From Theristus sp. LFF4_11 (taxonomy: Eukaryota > Nematoda > Chromadorea > Monhysterida > Xyalidae): 64,000 nucleotides of DNA. Shown piece by piece: positions 45,101-54,700 of this stretch. The first letter of the stretch is position 1, and every line of letters begins with the position of its first letter. Location of the stretch: assembly GCA_030248135.1 (NCBI GenBank), contig JASANC010004845.1, positions 1 to 64,000 on the forward strand, in the 5' to 3' direction. The notes under the pieces were generated by a model. It worked only from the letters and a program-made list of their open reading frames with translations, did no database searches and had not been told where the DNA came from. The translations under genes were made by a program, and so were the position numbers.

Positions 45101-46717
45101 CTACTTAAAGAGACTCGGGTCACTTTTACTTGTCAATTTTGAATTCCGGCGCCATGCAAAAAAACTGTTCACCTGTCTATGCGCGTATTGAGTCTCGAAA
45201 CCAAAATGAGAGATCACAGATAAGGTTCAGATGAATAACGGGCAGTCAATCGGGGTGACAAGTAGACGATTTCGCTCACATACGAAAACTGGAAAAACCG
45301 GAGAAAAAAGAAAGTGACCCGCCGCGAGCTGCAATGTAACTCATGCATAATTCATAGCTAAAGCAAAATCAGTGAGATTCAGTGGTAGCCGAAATGACAT
45401 GCCGCAGGCGCAGGTGCACGGCGGCGCTCCACTTGACGGCGTTCAGTCCGCTTTTCTGGGTCAGCCGACGTCGCTAAAAACATCGCCCAAAACCTAGGCA
45501 GTCATTCTGCGCAGACGTATCGTTGGCTCTGTCATTCTGCGTCTGCTTTCGGTCGGGAGCGTTGTTTTCACGCTGGTATTTTTGTGGTCCGTCAAGAAAA
45601 ACCCGTGACGGCACACCACACCGTCGCACACGGATATTATGCGCACACAACACAGGCCGTGCGGAGTGCCACGCGATCAACTCGCGCTATCCGTCCGCAC
45701 GCATCGGCGGCGTCTGCGTGTTCGCGATTCGACGGCGTCTGACGTGGCCGGACGCGCAGGCGATGTGCGCCCGTGACTTCAACTACCAGCATCGACGTCG
45801 CGAGGTCGGCCGACTCGCGTACGTGCAGAGCGACCAGAAACTGTCCGACATCCACAAGCTGCTTGTCGCCGCGTTTGGACCGGTGCTGCTTTTGGTTTTT
45901 TTCTCGTATTATTGTGGTATTCAATGGTTAACATAGCCAAAGAAACTGCAACACCACAACATTGAACACTTGATATGTAAAGTATATTCGGTTGAAACGT
46001 GTCAACTATTGTGGATTTATACAAACGTGTCCGGACTAAAATGACGTCATTTGCTTTAAAAACGCCCGTTTGTCAAAGTACAGGCACTAAAAATGTCAGT
46101 TTGGTGTGACTGATTCGACATTCACCATTTGTTTACGGGAAGAAATCGGCTAAACGGAACTCTGGTTTGCTGTGAACGGCAAGCGCATGTTTGGCGGCAC
46201 ATTACGTCATTTCAGTGGGACACGTTTGAAAAAATATGTCATAGTTTTCGCAAAACACAGACCACACACGAAAAACTGAATTGCAAAAGAATGAACAGGG
46301 TGTTGTTTTGGGTCATCGGGTTTTGTTGTAATCAAAATCGCTTTCAAGCGTTTGAGTAACGACATATAATAATAATGAAACCGCCAAAAATACATGTACA
46401 CTTGTGCACTTTTCGTCACACAGTTGACCGAAGTGGAAGCGGAGGACACAGACGAACCGCAGTGGCATATCGGCATGCGACGAAGCGAGGGTGTGAAGAA
46501 CGTGAGACAAGGCTGGAACTGGGTGCTGGCGAACGGCCAGCCACTGCAGGCGGTCAACGTCGACTCAGTCCCGTGGAATCCGGGCGAACCGAACGGCCTT
46601 CACGAGGCGTGCGGCAGTTTGCTGGCCTACGGCAACCCGACGACTCTTGGCATCAACGATCGTCCGTGCGACGCCGTTGCGTTCATTCATGGACTGCTGT
46701 GTGAAATTGATGTTTGA
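36177..46717 (+). CDS. Mosaic secreted protein: pseudo-astacin, TSP1, C-type lectin and PAN domains
   Basis: Eighteen exons, summing to 1,296 residues with all phases consistent: 36177-36344, 36707-36827, 37164-37489, 37902-38108, 38414-38512, 38632-38767, 39268-39395, 39877-40058, 40524-40719, 41150-41382, 41636-41970, 42404-42664, 43202-43434, 43897-44130, 44251-44493, 44720-44987, 45656-45882 and 46424-46717. Order: signal peptide; two Cys repeats sharing GRTE (exons 1 and 2); astacin domain (exons 3-6, with LPYDRRSIMHY); TSP1 (VTEWGAWSGC); C-type lectin domain (WNEGEPND); two PAN/Apple domains; three more lectin domains (GEPGDNKNNG, NPPNNGGADC, NPGEPNG). The zinc site reads RQLMHVAGFFNEH. 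The split at exon 8 is the one join to doubt: without it exon 8 ends in a stop at 40068, giving two genes. Joined, NECCQAERYPS matches AECHAINSRYPS of the last lectin domain. Exons 4, 15 and 16 also have weak sites. Confidence 0.8.
36435..36612 (+). mobile_element. tRNA-derived SINE
   Basis: GTGGCTCCGGTGGTAGCACG (box A region) and GGGATCGAGCCCCGCC (box B), then GTGTATAGGCACTGAATGA and a tail ending CGCTAAAACATCAGC. It lies in intron 1 of the mosaic gene. Confidence 0.75.
36829..37060. mobile_element. MITE-E copy
   Basis: Starts at the donor of the exon ending 36827: TTTTGGTCCCGCGACTCAATG, with the inverted partner CATTCAGTCGCAGAATCTAG. Confidence 0.65.
37547..37780. mobile_element. MITE-E copy
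   Basis: Diverged copy (TTGAGTCTGCGACTCAGTGC; GAGTGTGAGTCGGCTTC; AATTGCCGCGTTAAG) in the intron after exon 37164-37489. Confidence 0.45.
38278..38385. mobile_element. MITE-E right half
   Basis: CCTATTTAGGGGACTCGGAC, AATTCGCGCGTCAAGCGTGA and GGGACGAAAATAAAAGAG; ends about 30 bp before the exon at 38414. Confidence 0.5.
38836..39023. mobile_element. MITE-A copy
   Basis: TGCAGTCGAACTCTAAATT to AATTTAGAGTTCGACC, about 68 bp after the exon end at 38767. The right end has an extra TTTAGAGTAA repeat. Confidence 0.7.
39033..39262. mobile_element. MITE-B copy
   Basis: CTTTAAACCTGTCACTTTTT to AACAGCACTGACAGGTTTC; ends 5 bp before the exon at 39268. Confidence 0.7.
39476..39665. mobile_element. MITE-F, right end missing
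   Basis: CACAGTATGGCCGAATAAAT, TCAGTCGCAGACTATAGGA and GTGTGTGCAAGGGAGAAAG match the copies in the calmodulin-like genes. Confidence 0.6.
39706..39872. mobile_element. MITE-A copy touching a splice acceptor
   Basis: TACAGTCGAACTCTAAATT to ACAATTTATAGTTC, followed directly by TCGCAG and the exon at 39877. The right MITE arm therefore forms the 3' end of the intron. Confidence 0.75.
40187..40507. mobile_element. MITE-B interrupted by another palindromic element
   Basis: The left end is CTCTGTCACTTTTTTGCCGA and the right end CGTTACCGCTTTAAACAAAC. A second element (40296-40424) with perfect ends TACCGTATTACCACC and GGTGGTAATACGGTA, carrying a run of 12 C, is inserted within it. Confidence 0.65.
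40755..40965. mobile_element. MITE-B copy
   Basis: GTTTGTTGAAACCTGTCACC to AAAAAAGTGACTGGTTTAAA in the intron after exon 40524-40719. Confidence 0.7.
41517..41632. mobile_element. MITE-A truncated at a splice acceptor
   Basis: The left arm and loop are complete (TACAGTTAAACTCTAAATCA to CCTGCACAGAAA). The right arm stops where TTTCAG and the exon at 41636 begin. Confidence 0.7.
42052..42232. mobile_element. MITE-A copy
   Basis: Left end degenerate, right end AATTTACAGTTCGACTGCA; about 80 bp after the exon end at 41970. Confidence 0.65.
42369..42403 (+). repeat. (CA)n microsatellite in place of a polypyrimidine tract
   Basis: About 13 CA units, then CGCGACACAG directly before the PAN exon at 42404. 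The acceptor has almost no T-run. Confidence 0.7.
42670..43018 (+). mobile_element. SINE with a GCGTTA/GCATTA hexanucleotide expansion
   Basis: The SINE head (GCCTGCGTGGCGCGTTAG) is followed at 42697-42876 by about 30 hexamers of GCGTTA, GCATTA and variants. Then the usual SINE continues with CGCGTTAGACTCTCATCTGT, box B region, GGCACTTAATGACAGAG and CGCTAAAAACAC. The hexamer derives from the GCGTTA of the SINE's own box A region. Confidence 0.8.
43460..43612. mobile_element. MITE-A copy
   Basis: GCGGTCGAACTCTCTGAAT to GATTTAGAGTTCAACTGTA, 25 bp after the exon end at 43434. Confidence 0.65.
45008..45222. mobile_element. MITE-E copy
   Basis: ACGTTCTGCGACTGAATGCG to GCGCGTATTGAGTCTCGAAACC, starting 20 bp after the exon end at 44987. 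Confidence 0.6.
45395..45490 (+). mobile_element. SINE, 5'-truncated
   Basis: Only the tail module is present: GGCGCTCCACTTGACGGCGTTC, CGCTTTTCTGGGTCAGCC, GCTAAAAACATCGCC. Confidence 0.6.
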
Positions 46718-46949
46718 CACGAACACAGTCGATGCTGCATGTACAGTGTTAACGCGCTGTTTTGCGTCCGAACGTGTCCGAATTGTGAATAGTAGTGAAT
46801 TTTGTGAAAATGCCACAATTTGTATATAATTTTGTACGTGAAATGAAATTCTTGCCTTTCATCCGTCAGATGCGCTCAGTTTTGTTGCGGTGCGCGCACC
46901 CGTGAAGGTTACGGGTTACATTTTCCCTATCTGTGCGTGCAAATGCATA

Positions 46950-48380
46950 TTGATTGATTGATTTTATTACGCTCTCAGAATTCCAGTTTTCTTTGAAAGC
47001 AAATCAAAACAAAGCAATTGTATGATCCAATAGCCTAACAAAACGCCTCAAAGTCAAAACAACAGAATGCCTCAAAGTAAGTGGAATCAGAAAGGAAATG
47101 ACATGAAAATGTCCGGTTTTTAAGTGAACTGTCAACACAACTGAGGAAAAAAGTCAACCGAAACAAACACTCAAACACTACAACACAGTCAAGACACGAC
47201 ACTACAAAACATAACAAAACAAAACAAAACAAAACAAAACAATCCGACTCCGACAGTCAGACTGAAACTGAAACTGCTGATTGAAAAAAACTAAGACAAA
47301 TAAATCTGGTTGGTAAATTACGAGTTCGTCGAATCGCTGGTTTACGAAAAACCACATCGCATGAAGTTCATAGCTGTCGCAGCACACGTACACAAAGCGA
47401 ATCACTGACGGGCACGAGCACACAAATGAAGCAAAATCAAGTAAGCGGCTGTCACAATCTCGACCGTTTGGGGCAAGTTGTCTGGAACTATCGAGATGGA
47501 AAATTAGATACTATAGACCTAATTTTGTGATTGAAGATGTTGACGAGAAAGGTTGGCAGGAGAATTTGTAATTTACATTGAAAGTTCGTGAGAAGCGAGA
47601 AGCTTTTGGACAGACAGGGTCAAGCCGGCGGAACTCCAATACAAAAAAAAAATTAAAATGAATTGATTTGAGACTGAGATTGGCGCGAATGAAAGACGCA
47701 TCCCTTTAAAGTAGGAAGCGGACTCTCCTGTACATTTATATCAAAATTGTCGAGAATTTTGTTTCAGCGAATTTCAGCACAAGTTCCCGGTCTCTCAGCA
47801 ACAGAGATTTCCTGAAAGTAGTGACTGAAGTGGAGGCAACCGTAGCTTGACTCAATGAATTCCAGAGAACAACAGTTCTCGTTCCCCAGAAATTTTTGCG
47901 GATGGACGTATTTACCATCGGAACCTTCAACCTAAGAGAGTGACCCCTGGTGCCAATTTCTCCTTCGTGAACCTGAAAAAACTCCACAGACTCGGGGATA
48001 TGGCATTTATGTGTGAGAATCTTGTAAACTAAAATTAAATCTGAAATTATGCGCTGGACGAAAAGCGGCAGAAGCTGGAGGTCGTCCATTCTTTTCTGGT
48101 AACTATCACCTGAATCAACTCCTTGAACGTATTTGGTGAAACTTCGTTGAACGGATTCTACTCTTCTGCAGTCCCCTATCAACGACGGCGACCAGACGCT
48201 GGGGCAAAAAGTTAATCTTGGAACAATCACCGTTTTGAACAGTTTCAGCTGAAGATTTTGGGTTTTTACTCTGAGACATCTAGACATCAACCCACAACCA
48301 CTTCTTGATTTAGCTACAACCCTTGTAATGTGTTCTTTAAAAGTTGGGGCACGTTAAAACTGGTGAAGTGAAACGTGTCG
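46950..48380 (-). mobile_element. CR1-like non-LTR retrotransposon, 5'-truncated
   Basis: Minus strand. The open frame 47736-48290 (184 residues) matches the region after the reverse transcriptase domain of CR1/jockey-like elements (LFKTVIVPRLTFCPSVWSP, VESVQRSFTKYV, DDLQLLPLFVQRI). A non-coding stretch of about 780 bp follows and ends AATAAAATCAATCAATCAAT at about 46950-46975, the same tail as at 21403. An AAACA microsatellite lies at about 47213-47241. The element is between the mosaic gene and INTS13 and covers most of that gap. Confidence 0.75.
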
Positions 48381-48702
48381 AACATTTTGGTGTTGAACAA
48401 CAATCAAATTTGATACGCCGTGTATCACAAATTATTTGCTGTATCACAAATTATTTGCTCTGTTTCAGTTGATTTTTTGTGTTTCGTTTAAATTTGCTGT
48501 TGCTCAGTTGTTGATGTGGATTTCAAACCTGAAACATTGCTTTTGCAACTGCGATGTTGCGCAGGGGAGACATGCGCAAGGCCAAAACTAGACAACCACT
48601 GCAGCTGGCATGATTTAACAAACGGGTGTATGTTTCACCGGAAAGCTTTTGCACAAAAAGATCATAACGTTATTGCAGAAAAAACCGGTGTGTGAGACAA
48701 AC

Positions 48703-51700
48703 ATGAACGACATCCAAAGTTCGTCGTGCGATTTGCTGGCGGCTTCGTCCAAAACAGTGATCGTGCTTGACCACAGTCCGCATTTTGCATCGTCAAGCCA
48801 AGTGGTTGGTTGATTTTCGGTTTCAGTTGAGCCAACCAGTCTCGGTGCACCCAAGAAAACGGTGAGCAACCCCAAAGCGGTGAAGCAGCTGCGTGCGTGC
48901 TGAAGCTGTGCTGTGCATGTGTAAGTCGTGAGTGTTGAGTGTGATTGACACAACCGTTTGGTCCATGAAGTTCAAGAGCACCGTTTTTTAAAATTAAATA
49001 TGGCGCACTGATTGGCTATTTGACTGCATGACCGCTTTGGACTTGGGCCAGCCGTCTAGCAACGATAAAATTTTCAACAATCAGTTCACCTCGGAAAGCA
49101 TTCAATTTCATGGAGTGAACGTTGTGTGGTCGTCGTCATTGCGTAGCGTATAACTGGGAAGTTTTGTGACTTGTCTGTTCGGATGAATAAAACTGAGAAT
49201 TGCGAATTGATGAGACGAATCACATGACAGACGGTGGAACTGAGCGCAGCGGCCGGCGCGGCAGCGTCCAGCAAGACGAGTCTGACGAAGAGCCTGTGGA
49301 CGTGCTGCGTCGAGGCGGCACTCGAGTACGCCCGCTGCGTCGCCGACCTGTTTCCGCCGTTCGGTTCGTCAAAGCAGGCCGTTTCTTCTGTTTGTTGCTG
49401 TAGTTTTTGCAATGTTTTATCAGTAAATGAAGAGTGAAGACCGAATAACCGCCAATTTATCGGCTGCATCTATGTGCCCAGGGTTGCTGGTCTGCGAACT
49501 GGATTTCCTTGATCCTTGAGTATATGCCTGACACTTGCATTGTGTCGAATGAAATCAATCAACCGACCACACCGCAAAACAAACGCAACGTTAGTTTGTG
49601 ATGACTGGAAAAATTTTGCCGCAAACTGAAACGCATCATTTCAGGCTGCGATCGTGCGCGAACGATCCGCTTTGTGCTGAGCGATTTCGTTGGTCGACAC
49701 GTGATAAACGCGTGGCCAAAGTTTTACTCGCAAGAGACGGTTCGATTCGCCCATTGTTTGATTTTGATTGTGTTGATTCGTGATGAGTCAAATAATGCTG
49801 GGCAGGCGCGAGCATTGCTGACAGATTGACTGACATCACTCGAAACTGAGCTTGCGCATTCTGTTCGGTTTTACTTGAGATTTTTTAAAATTTGTTTTTT
49901 CTTTTCGTTCAGCAGAATGGTTATGTGCAGTTGAACTCTAAACTACAGGCAATCAGCTGATTGGTTGGTTGGTTGGTGATGCAAGTGATGCATGCTTTCT
50001 GTGCAGGACGACAGACTCCGCCAGCCACCACAGCAATGCCTGCACAAAAGGCATGCGTCACCACATGGTGATCACCAGCCAACCAATCAGCGGATTGCCC
50101 ATAATATTCAGTTCGACTGTACGTTCTATTGCAGATGCTGGACGCGCTGACGGCCTATGGTGCACCGGACGCCGATGGCGACCAGGATTCGTGCACCATT
50201 ATCAATGGCATTTCATTGGCCGTGGAGGCACTCACCGAGGCAACCGACACGGAGGTCTGTCTGATTGCTCTGAATGATTCTGAAACAGCGCACTGGTCAG
50301 AGTGATAACTGCAGATACAGCCATATTCGTATGCAATTAGCTGATTGGTTGGTGATCACGCGCTGCATGCTTTCTGTGTGCGGCGATCACTGTGTGTGGC
50401 GGTGGAGTCAGGCCTGCATAAAATGCATGCATCGCGTGGGTGCATCCCCAACCAACCAATCAGCTAACTTCATATGATGCACAAATAGACTGTATTCAGA
50501 TAAATTAAATTGTTTCTGCAAAAAACCAGAATCAGGATCTCAGCCAAAAAAGTAGTTGATGTTTCTCTTCTCTGTGTGTCAGAAACAACAAAACAAAGCG
50601 AACAGCGCCGTCAACGCAGCGGATGCGGAGCGCCTCTCGCACGGTCGTGTGTTGTTGTTCTGCAGCGTACGCGACGACGACGGCGTCAGAGAGATCGAGG
50701 AGCATTTGGTGGAGCAGATCGAGCTGCGCAACAGCTGGGTGAAACACCAGGACGCCAATTATGTGGCGTTGCACTCCGTCGAGCTCTGTGTCGTCGACGT
50801 GCGACCGGCGGTCAGTGCAATTCGGTGGCTTTTGTTCGTTTACTGCTGTTAAACATGATATACAGTCCAACTCTAAACTATAGGCAGGACAGACTCCGCC
50901 CTCCCCCCTTCCTCACAACAATGCGTGCACAGAAAGCATGCTAAACGTGATCGCCAGCCAATCAGCTGATTGCCTAGAATTTTAGAGTTCGACACGTGGA
51001 CAGAAACGCCTTGGTAAAACACACATAGAGCACACAAAACACTGTGATATCGGATAATTTCACCGAAAAACAACTAAATAATCTACAGTCTAGCTCTAAA
51101 CATATCTAACTAAACTATCATAGATGATTGGTTGATGCATGCATATTGCTGTAGAGGCGGAGTGTTTGGTTTGCATAGGATCCATGCATCACGTGATTAC
51201 CAACCAACCAACCAATCAGCTAGTTGGACATGTTCTTGAGTTCGACTGTATTCTGAAGAAGGCGTTGTTTGCTGAGTTGCTCTTCTCGTCTCTCATCAGA
51301 AACCCTGGTGGCCTGGTCTTAGCGCATTAGACTCTTGTCTGTACGTTCGAGAAATCGAGCTCCGCCGAAGGGTGTGTAGGCACTTAATGACATAGACAAA
51401 CTCGATGGGCGCCCCACTCGACGGCGTGTTCTGTACGCTTGTCCTGGTTATCCCTGGCTAAAAAACATATCGCCTAAAACTCCGCAACAACCAACAGAAA
51501 ACTGCGAGCGGCTACTCGATCGATCGTCGGCGTTACCGAGCGTCGGCGAACGTGCAGACGGAGGTGCACTCGTGTGCCGCTGGCGCGCAGCTGGTGATGC
51601 TCGTGCACGCGCTGCTCATGCAGCACTTCGATCTCGCGTCGACCACCGTCACCGGCATCCCCATGAAGGTGCACCGTGCAGTCGGAACTCGTAATTTGTA

Positions 51701-54700
51701 GACGGTCAGCTGATTGGGCGTGCTGGACGAACTCCGCCCCCACAGCAATGCCTACACAGAACGCATGCGTCACGCGATCACCAGCCAGCCAATCAGCTGA
51801 TTGCCTAGAATTTACAGGTCGAATGCATGCGGGTCGTGTTGTTTTATTTTTTATTTTTTTTCTGCCGTGTTCATTGTTTCTCCCGCAGGACAGCACCACA
51901 GCAGATCATTGTTATTCACTAGCAGTTGACCCGTGCCTACGGCCCGGGTAAGAAATGTTTGCGATTTTGTTAACAGCAAGGTGCACCCGCGGATTTATCG
52001 ACATTTATTTGCTTCTGTTTTCCTCGAACTGGAAATGTGTTGATTTTTTAACCAAAGCTTTCATGCGTTTAAATTCGTTGATACCGTTTATTGTTTGGAG
52101 CAAGCGTTGCACTTTTATTTTTATCTCGAGAACCCTTTCGATTTTTAAAAGTACTTTTCAAACGCTTCAAATGTTTGTTTTCAAGCTTTTCGATTCGGTG
52201 TCAATTCTATGTCAAAAATAATTTTTTATGACACTGTTTCGCTGATTTTGCAATTGTTGAGAATTTTTTTTCTGAACTAATTGAATTTGCTGCTCCCGTT
52301 TGTTCTCGGTTAGTTAAGTTAAACTCTGTTAAACGCAAGTCGTTCCCGTTAGATTTTTTCTGGTTGACTGAAATTGTTCAAACGTGACTTGATTGTTTGA
52401 CAATTTCATTTTTCAAGGTCGCTAAGTTTGACCCAAAGAGGCCCGTTTATCATGCGGATGCGCGAGCGAGCGTAGCGAGCGGAGAGCGCATCACGCATAA
52501 TATGAGCCGTTATCCCCTCGCGCGCTTTTTTCAAATTTGCTCGCTGCGTCCCGCGAGCATAGTATAAGCCACAAACTTGGTTCCGTGCACACGAAACGAA
52601 CACCCAAAGTTGTGCTTGGAGCCGTGAAAAAATTTTTATCCGACTACTTTTCATACGCTGTAGACACGAAAAACCTATTCTGAAATTTATGTTACTTATT
52701 TTCCTTGGTATTTTTTTTTTCTGGTATGTAATCAACATGTGTTCGCCCTTTCAATTTTTACCTGCGACACTTTCGCAGTCGAACAAAAATGTTCCCTGGG
52801 GTAATTCCACCCGGAGATTTTGAAAATTGGGTTGATTTTTTACCCAGACCCTGTTTTTGGGTAAAAAATTGGGCATTTTTAATTGGTGGGAGGGTTTTCA
52901 CCTGGTTTTAAGTGTTCGCCCTTTCAATTTTTAGCTGGGACACTTTCACAGTTGAACAAAATTGTTTCCTAAGGTAATTTCATCCGTAGATTCTGAAAAT
53001 TTAGTTTATTTTTTTGCCCGGGCATTTTTTGGGGTCAAAATTGTGCATTTTTTAAAGTTGGTAGCATTTTGACTGGGTATCAGTTTTTCACTCTTACAAA
53101 TTTTGTCTGAGCTACGAAAAATAGGAGAAATGTTTAGTCCGTAGGAATTCAATGCGCTGATCACGGATTTTGGGTTAGTTTTCTTACGTGAGCAACTCTA
53201 GATGCTGAATCGTGACGATATCGGGCGAATCGGCCGTGGAAGTTGGCGAAATCGGTCCAGGAACGAAAAACAAGAAAAGGGTATTTTCCAGGGTAATTCA
53301 ATGCGCTGAACACGAATTTTGGGTTAGTTTTCTTACGTGAGCAACTCTAGATGCTGAATCGTGACGATTTCGGGCGAATCGGCCGTGGAAGTTGGCGAAA
53401 TAGGTCCAGAAACGAAAAACAAGAAAAGGTTGTTTTCCGGGGTAATTCAATGCGCTGATCACGAATTTTGGGTTAGTTTTCTTATGTGAGCAACTCTAGA
53501 TGCTGAATCGTGACGATTTCGGGCGAATCGGCCGTGGAAGTTGGCGAAATCGGTCCAGAAGCAAAAAAAATCCCACAAGAAAAGGGTGTTTTCCAGAGTA
53601 ATTCAATGCACTGATCCCGGATTTCGGGTTAGTTTTTTATGTGAGCAACTCTAGATACTGAATCGTGACGATTTCGGGCGAATCGGCCGTGGAAGTTGGC
53701 GAAATCGGTCCAGAAACGAAAAAGAAGAAAAGGGTGTTTTCCAGGGTAATTCAATGCGCTGATCACGAATTTTGGGTTAGTTTTCTTACGTGAGCAACTC
53801 TAGATGCTGAATCGTGACGATTTCGGGCGAATCGGCCGTGGAAGTTGGCGAAATCGGTCCAGGAACGAAAAACAAGAAAAGGGTGTTTTCCAGGGTAACT
53901 CAATGCGCTGATCACGAATTTTGGGTTAGTTTTCTTACGTGAGCAACTCTAGCTGCTGAATCGTGTCGATTTCGGGCGAATCGGCCGTGGAAGTTGGCGA
54001 AATCGGTCCAGGAACGAAAAACAAGAAAAGGGTGTTATCCAGGGTAATTCAATGCGCTGATCACGGATTTTCGGTTAGGTTTCTTATGTGAACAACTCTA
54101 GATACTAAATCGTGACGATTTCGGGCGAATCGGCCGTGGAAATTGGCGAAATCGGTCCAGAAACGAAAAACCAGAAAAGGGTGTTTTTCAGGGTAATTCA
54201 ATGCACTGATCCCCGATTTTGGGTTAGTTTCTTATGTGAGCAACTCTAGATACTGAATCGTGACGATTTCGGGCGAATCGGCCGTGGAAGTTGGCGAAAT
54301 CGGTCCCAAAACGAAAAACAAGAAAAGTGTGTTTCCCAGGGTAATTCAATGCGCTGATCACGGATTTTGGGTTAGTTTTTTATGTGAGCAACTCTAGATA
54401 CTGAATCGTGACGATTTCGGGCGAACCGCCGTGGAAATTAGCGAAATCGGTCCAAATACAAAAAACTGTGTTGTCCATGGTAATTCATTGCGCCGATCAC
54501 GGCTTTTGGGTCAGTTTTCTTATGTGAGCAATTCTAGATACTGAATCGTGACGATGTCGGGCAAATCGGCCGTAGAAATAGCATAGGCGAAATCGGCCCA
54601 AAAAACGAAAAATGAAAACCCTGAGGTATCCGGGGTTTAGAAGAATGTGTGACCAACGAGATGTGAATTTGGTTCGACCTTCGGGACTTATTTAAAAGTC

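Noticed and set aside
51305..51480. tRNA gene
   Set aside because: Box A and B are present but no full cloverleaf, and the same sequence with a fixed tail recurs as a SINE.
53146..54630. CRISPR-like array
   Set aside because: The repeat is a contiguous 149-bp satellite without distinct spacers, in a eukaryotic intron.
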